From positions 1 through 15,234 of the forward strand of contig CALBNP010000075.1 of the NCBI GenBank assembly GCA_937896505.1: a DNA stretch of 15,234 nucleotides, read 5' to 3'. Positions 13,687 to 15,234 of this stretch are shown in pieces (the stretch's first letter is position 1; each line of letters begins with the position of its first letter). A model generated the notes under the pieces. The model searched no databases. It worked only from the letters and a program-made list of their open reading frames with translations, and was not told where the DNA came from. The stretch is from an uncultured Bacteroidales bacterium (lineage in GTDB: Bacteria > Bacteroidota > Bacteroidia > Bacteroidales > F082). A program made the position numbers and the translations under genes.

Positions 13687-13980
13687 TTATTCCTTACTGT
13701 TCAATATCGAAACGCACTTGTCAATCTCCTTCACCAACTCCTTGATGAGCTTCCTTCCTTGTTCTATTTCTTCCTCGTTGTCGAGTGCGTTAACAATAAT
13801 ACTTTTATTTAATTTATCCTTCAACTCCTCGGTGGATTTGCGCAACATCACATTTTCGTCCGTGAGCGCTGCGTTTTCCGCCTCAAGCCGCTTGTTTTCA
13901 ATGGCTAACTGATTCTTTGCATCAATCATTTTCCGCAATTTCACCTCTATTTCGGATACTATGATGCTTAAATCGGCCAT
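13687..13980 (-). CDS. Small coiled-coil protein upstream of zapA
   Basis: The protein has 97 residues, is soluble and is almost wholly helical. A heptad-like stretch IENKRLEAENAALTDENVML (27-46) continues to about residue 60, then after a short Asn/Asp break (64-70) a second helix runs to the end (71-93). This is the size and make-up of ZapB-like cell-division coiled coils, but no specific family match is claimed. Bacteroidota commonly have such a small gene before zapA. It is the first gene of the zapA-ssrS-rny unit and is preceded by the strongest promoter in the window. Confidence 0.82.
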   Translation of the reverse strand: MADLSIIVSEIEVKLRKMIDAKNQLAIENKRLEAENAALTDENVMLRKSTEELKDKLNKSIIVNALDNEEEIEQGRKLIKELVKEIDKCVSILNSKE

Positions 13981-14007
13981 TTGACACTCGGTTTAGGAAT
14001 TGACTTG

Positions 14008-14039
14008 CAAAAATACGATTTTGTCAGATTTCAGGCAAA
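14008..14039 (-). promoter_or_regulatory. Promoter of the coiled-coil/zapA/ssrS/rny unit
   Basis: The minus strand reads TTTG (14039-14036), a 20-bp spacer, then TATTTTTG (14015-14008): exact matches to both Bacteroidota elements with canonical spacing. Transcription would begin near 14001, about 20 nt before the ATG at 13980. Confidence 0.82.
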
Positions 14040-14098
14040 TGTTTTTTTCAATTTTTATGAATTTTATGTTCTCGAAAACCCAACACGCTTTTTTTAAC

Positions 14099-14106
14099 TA
14101 TTTTAG
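14099..14106 (+). promoter_or_regulatory. Weak candidate -7 box for the 5'-nucleotidase gene
   Basis: TATTTTAG differs from TAnnTTTG at one base and lies 26 bp upstream of the ATG at 14133. No -33 element is visible at the expected distance. The rest of 13981-14132 is AT-rich and holds only this and the divergent promoter. Confidence 0.3.
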
Positions 14107-14132
14107 CGGTCAACTTAACATCAAGAAAAAAA

Positions 14133-15234
14133 ATGAAAAAAAGTATCCTATTCATGACCTTAATCACCGCATTCCTAACATCTTGCCAGCCAAAAGAAAC
14201 CAAGTTGACTTTTATCGAAAGCACTGATACACACGGCAATTTTGCTGAATTTGGCAACGATGCAGCATACATAAAACAGATGAAAGCCGAACTGGGCGAC
14301 AACCTAATTTTGCTCGATGCGGGCGACAACATGCAGGGCACGACCTACCAATATTGTTCCAACCAGAATGCCGAAAACCACAACCTGACTTCGGAATTCC
14401 TGAATCACTTCCCTTACGATGCGGTTTGCGTCGGCAATCACGACATTGAGGCTGGAAGAAAGGTCTTCGACCGCGTTTATTCCGAAACCAAAGTGCCCAT
14501 CCTCTGTGCCAACGTCATTGACGAGTCAACGGGCGAGCCTTATTTTACACCTTATATTATATTAGACCGCGACGGCTGCAAGATTGCCGTTTTGGGATTG
14601 CTCACGCCATACGTCGTGACCTGGGTTCCCGACCGTCTGCGCCCGGGCTTGCGTTTCGACCAACTGGAAGAAGCTGCTGCCAAATGGGTGAAAGTCATTA
14701 AGGAAAAGGAAAATCCCGACTTGATGGTCGGACTTTTCCATTCGGGTTGGGAATTTGCCGAGCAAAACCTGCCTGAAGGCACACCTCTTGGTCGCGAAAA
14801 CGCCACGAAATGGGTGGCCGAAAATGTGCCGGGTTTCGACCTGATTTTCTACGGTCACGACCACAGGGAAAAAGCCGAAGCCGTAGCCAACATTGAAGGC
14901 GACACCGTTTATGTGCTCAATTCTGGAAGTCGCGCCAAAGGTCTTGCAAAAGCCGAAGTCACTTTCAGGAACCACAAAAAGTCGAAAATCAGCGTCGAAC
15001 TGATTTCAACCGAAGGCCAGGAACCCGATGCCGACTTCCAGAACCTCGTGCAACCTTTCATCAATCATGCCGATGATTATCAAGACAATGAAGTAGCCGA
15101 ACTGCCGGTGACAATCAACAGCAGCGATGCGCTCAACGGGCCTTGCCTTTGGGTCGATGAGATCCACCGCTGCCAGTTCGAGACGGTCGAAAAGGAAGGC
15201 ATCCATGCCGACATTTCCTTTGCTGCGCCACTTG
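14133..15234 (+). CDS. 5'-nucleotidase family lipoprotein metallophosphatase, 3'-truncated by window edge
   Basis: Reading from the ATG at 14133, 367 codons are open to the window end without a stop. The N-terminus KKSILFMTLITAFLTSC carries a lipobox LTSC with Cys18, so it should be a lipoprotein of the periplasm or outer membrane. The calcineurin-like metallophosphatase motifs are all present: ESTDTHGN (29-36), LDAGDNMQG (61-69), GNHD (101-104), LFHSGWE (201-207) and GHDH (241-244). LPVTINSSDALNGPC (about 324-338) marks the beginning of the C-terminal 5'-nucleotidase substrate domain, which is cut off. UshA-like 5'-nucleotidase/UDP-sugar hydrolase or 2',3'-cyclic phosphodiesterase activity is likely; the substrate is undetermined. 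It is divergent from the zapA unit. Confidence 0.92.
   Translation, partial: MKKSILFMTLITAFLTSCQPKETKLTFIESTDTHGNFAEFGNDAAYIKQMKAELGDNLILLDAGDNMQGTTYQYCSNQNAENHNLTSEFLNHFPYDAVCVGNHDIEAGRKVFDRVYSETKVPILCANVIDESTGEPYFTPYIILDRDGCKIAVLGLLTPYVVTWVPDRLRPGLRFDQLEEAAAKWVKVIKEKENPDLMVGLFHSGWEFAEQNLPEGTPLGRENATKWVAENVPGFDLIFYGHDHREKAEAVANIEGDTVYVLNSGSRAKGLAKAEVTFRNHKKSKISVELISTEGQEPDADFQNLVQPFINHADDYQDNEVAELPVTINSSDALNGPCLWVDEIHRCQFETVEKEGIHADISFAAPL

Noticed and set aside
1..15234. CRISPR arrays, insertion sequences, prophage or defence genes
   Set aside because: No spaced direct repeats, transposase motifs, terminal inverted repeats or integrase/attachment signatures were seen on either strand.

Overview
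The window looks like a chromosomal housekeeping stretch from a member of the Bacteroidota, most likely Bacteroidales-like. This rests on three things. Most promoters found have the TTTG / TAnnTTTG pattern typical of that phylum, the clearest being TTTG-N20-TATTTTTG upstream of the zapA operon. Almost all genes lack a Shine-Dalgarno sequence. Several products belong to families typical of the phylum: PorT, a HU-like/SPOR fusion, a PspC/DUF5668 pair, a Tgt without zinc cysteines, and menaquinone-type UbiE. No mobile elements, CRISPR arrays or phage genes are visible, and no gene-free stretch exceeds 300 bases. The genus cannot be fixed from the sequence alone.

Layout. (1) 1-1958, minus strand: a PspC-domain protein, a DUF5668-type membrane protein with a repetitive beta C-terminus, and trmB, which runs off the left edge. 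(2) 2021-3641, plus strand: ubiE (menaquinone synthesis) and a porT-like outer-membrane barrel gene of the type IX secretion system. (3) 3688-4844, plus strand: tRNA-Glu(UUC) with its own promoter and terminator, then lplA (lipoate-protein ligase). (4) 10240-4850, minus strand: a probable six-gene operon of a secreted protein of unknown function, tgt, an lptF/lptG-type permease, a deoxynucleoside kinase, kdsB, and a HU-like/TM/SPOR protein. Two of its junctions are abutting or overlapping. (5) 10283-11477, plus strand: a membrane-anchored family 2 glycosyltransferase, divergent from the operon above and ending at a hairpin shared with rny. (6) 14039-11541, minus strand: a small coiled-coil protein, zapA, a structured RNA that I interpret as 6S RNA (ssrS), and rny (RNase Y). 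(7) 14133 to the right edge, plus strand: a lipoprotein of the 5'-nucleotidase family, truncated by the window end.

The most interesting element is the unannotated RNA between zapA and rny. Its ends pair in a long interrupted helix about 190 nt apart, enclosing a large bubble and UUCG-capped hairpins. The 3' strand of the bubble carries TTTG-N22-TATCTTTT, close to the organism's own promoter consensus. That is what a 6S RNA would need to imitate an open promoter for the Bacteroidota primary sigma factor. Within the window the genes share envelope themes (LPS export and Kdo activation, PorT, SPOR, PspC) and RNA themes (TrmB, Tgt, tRNA-Glu, 6S RNA, RNase Y).
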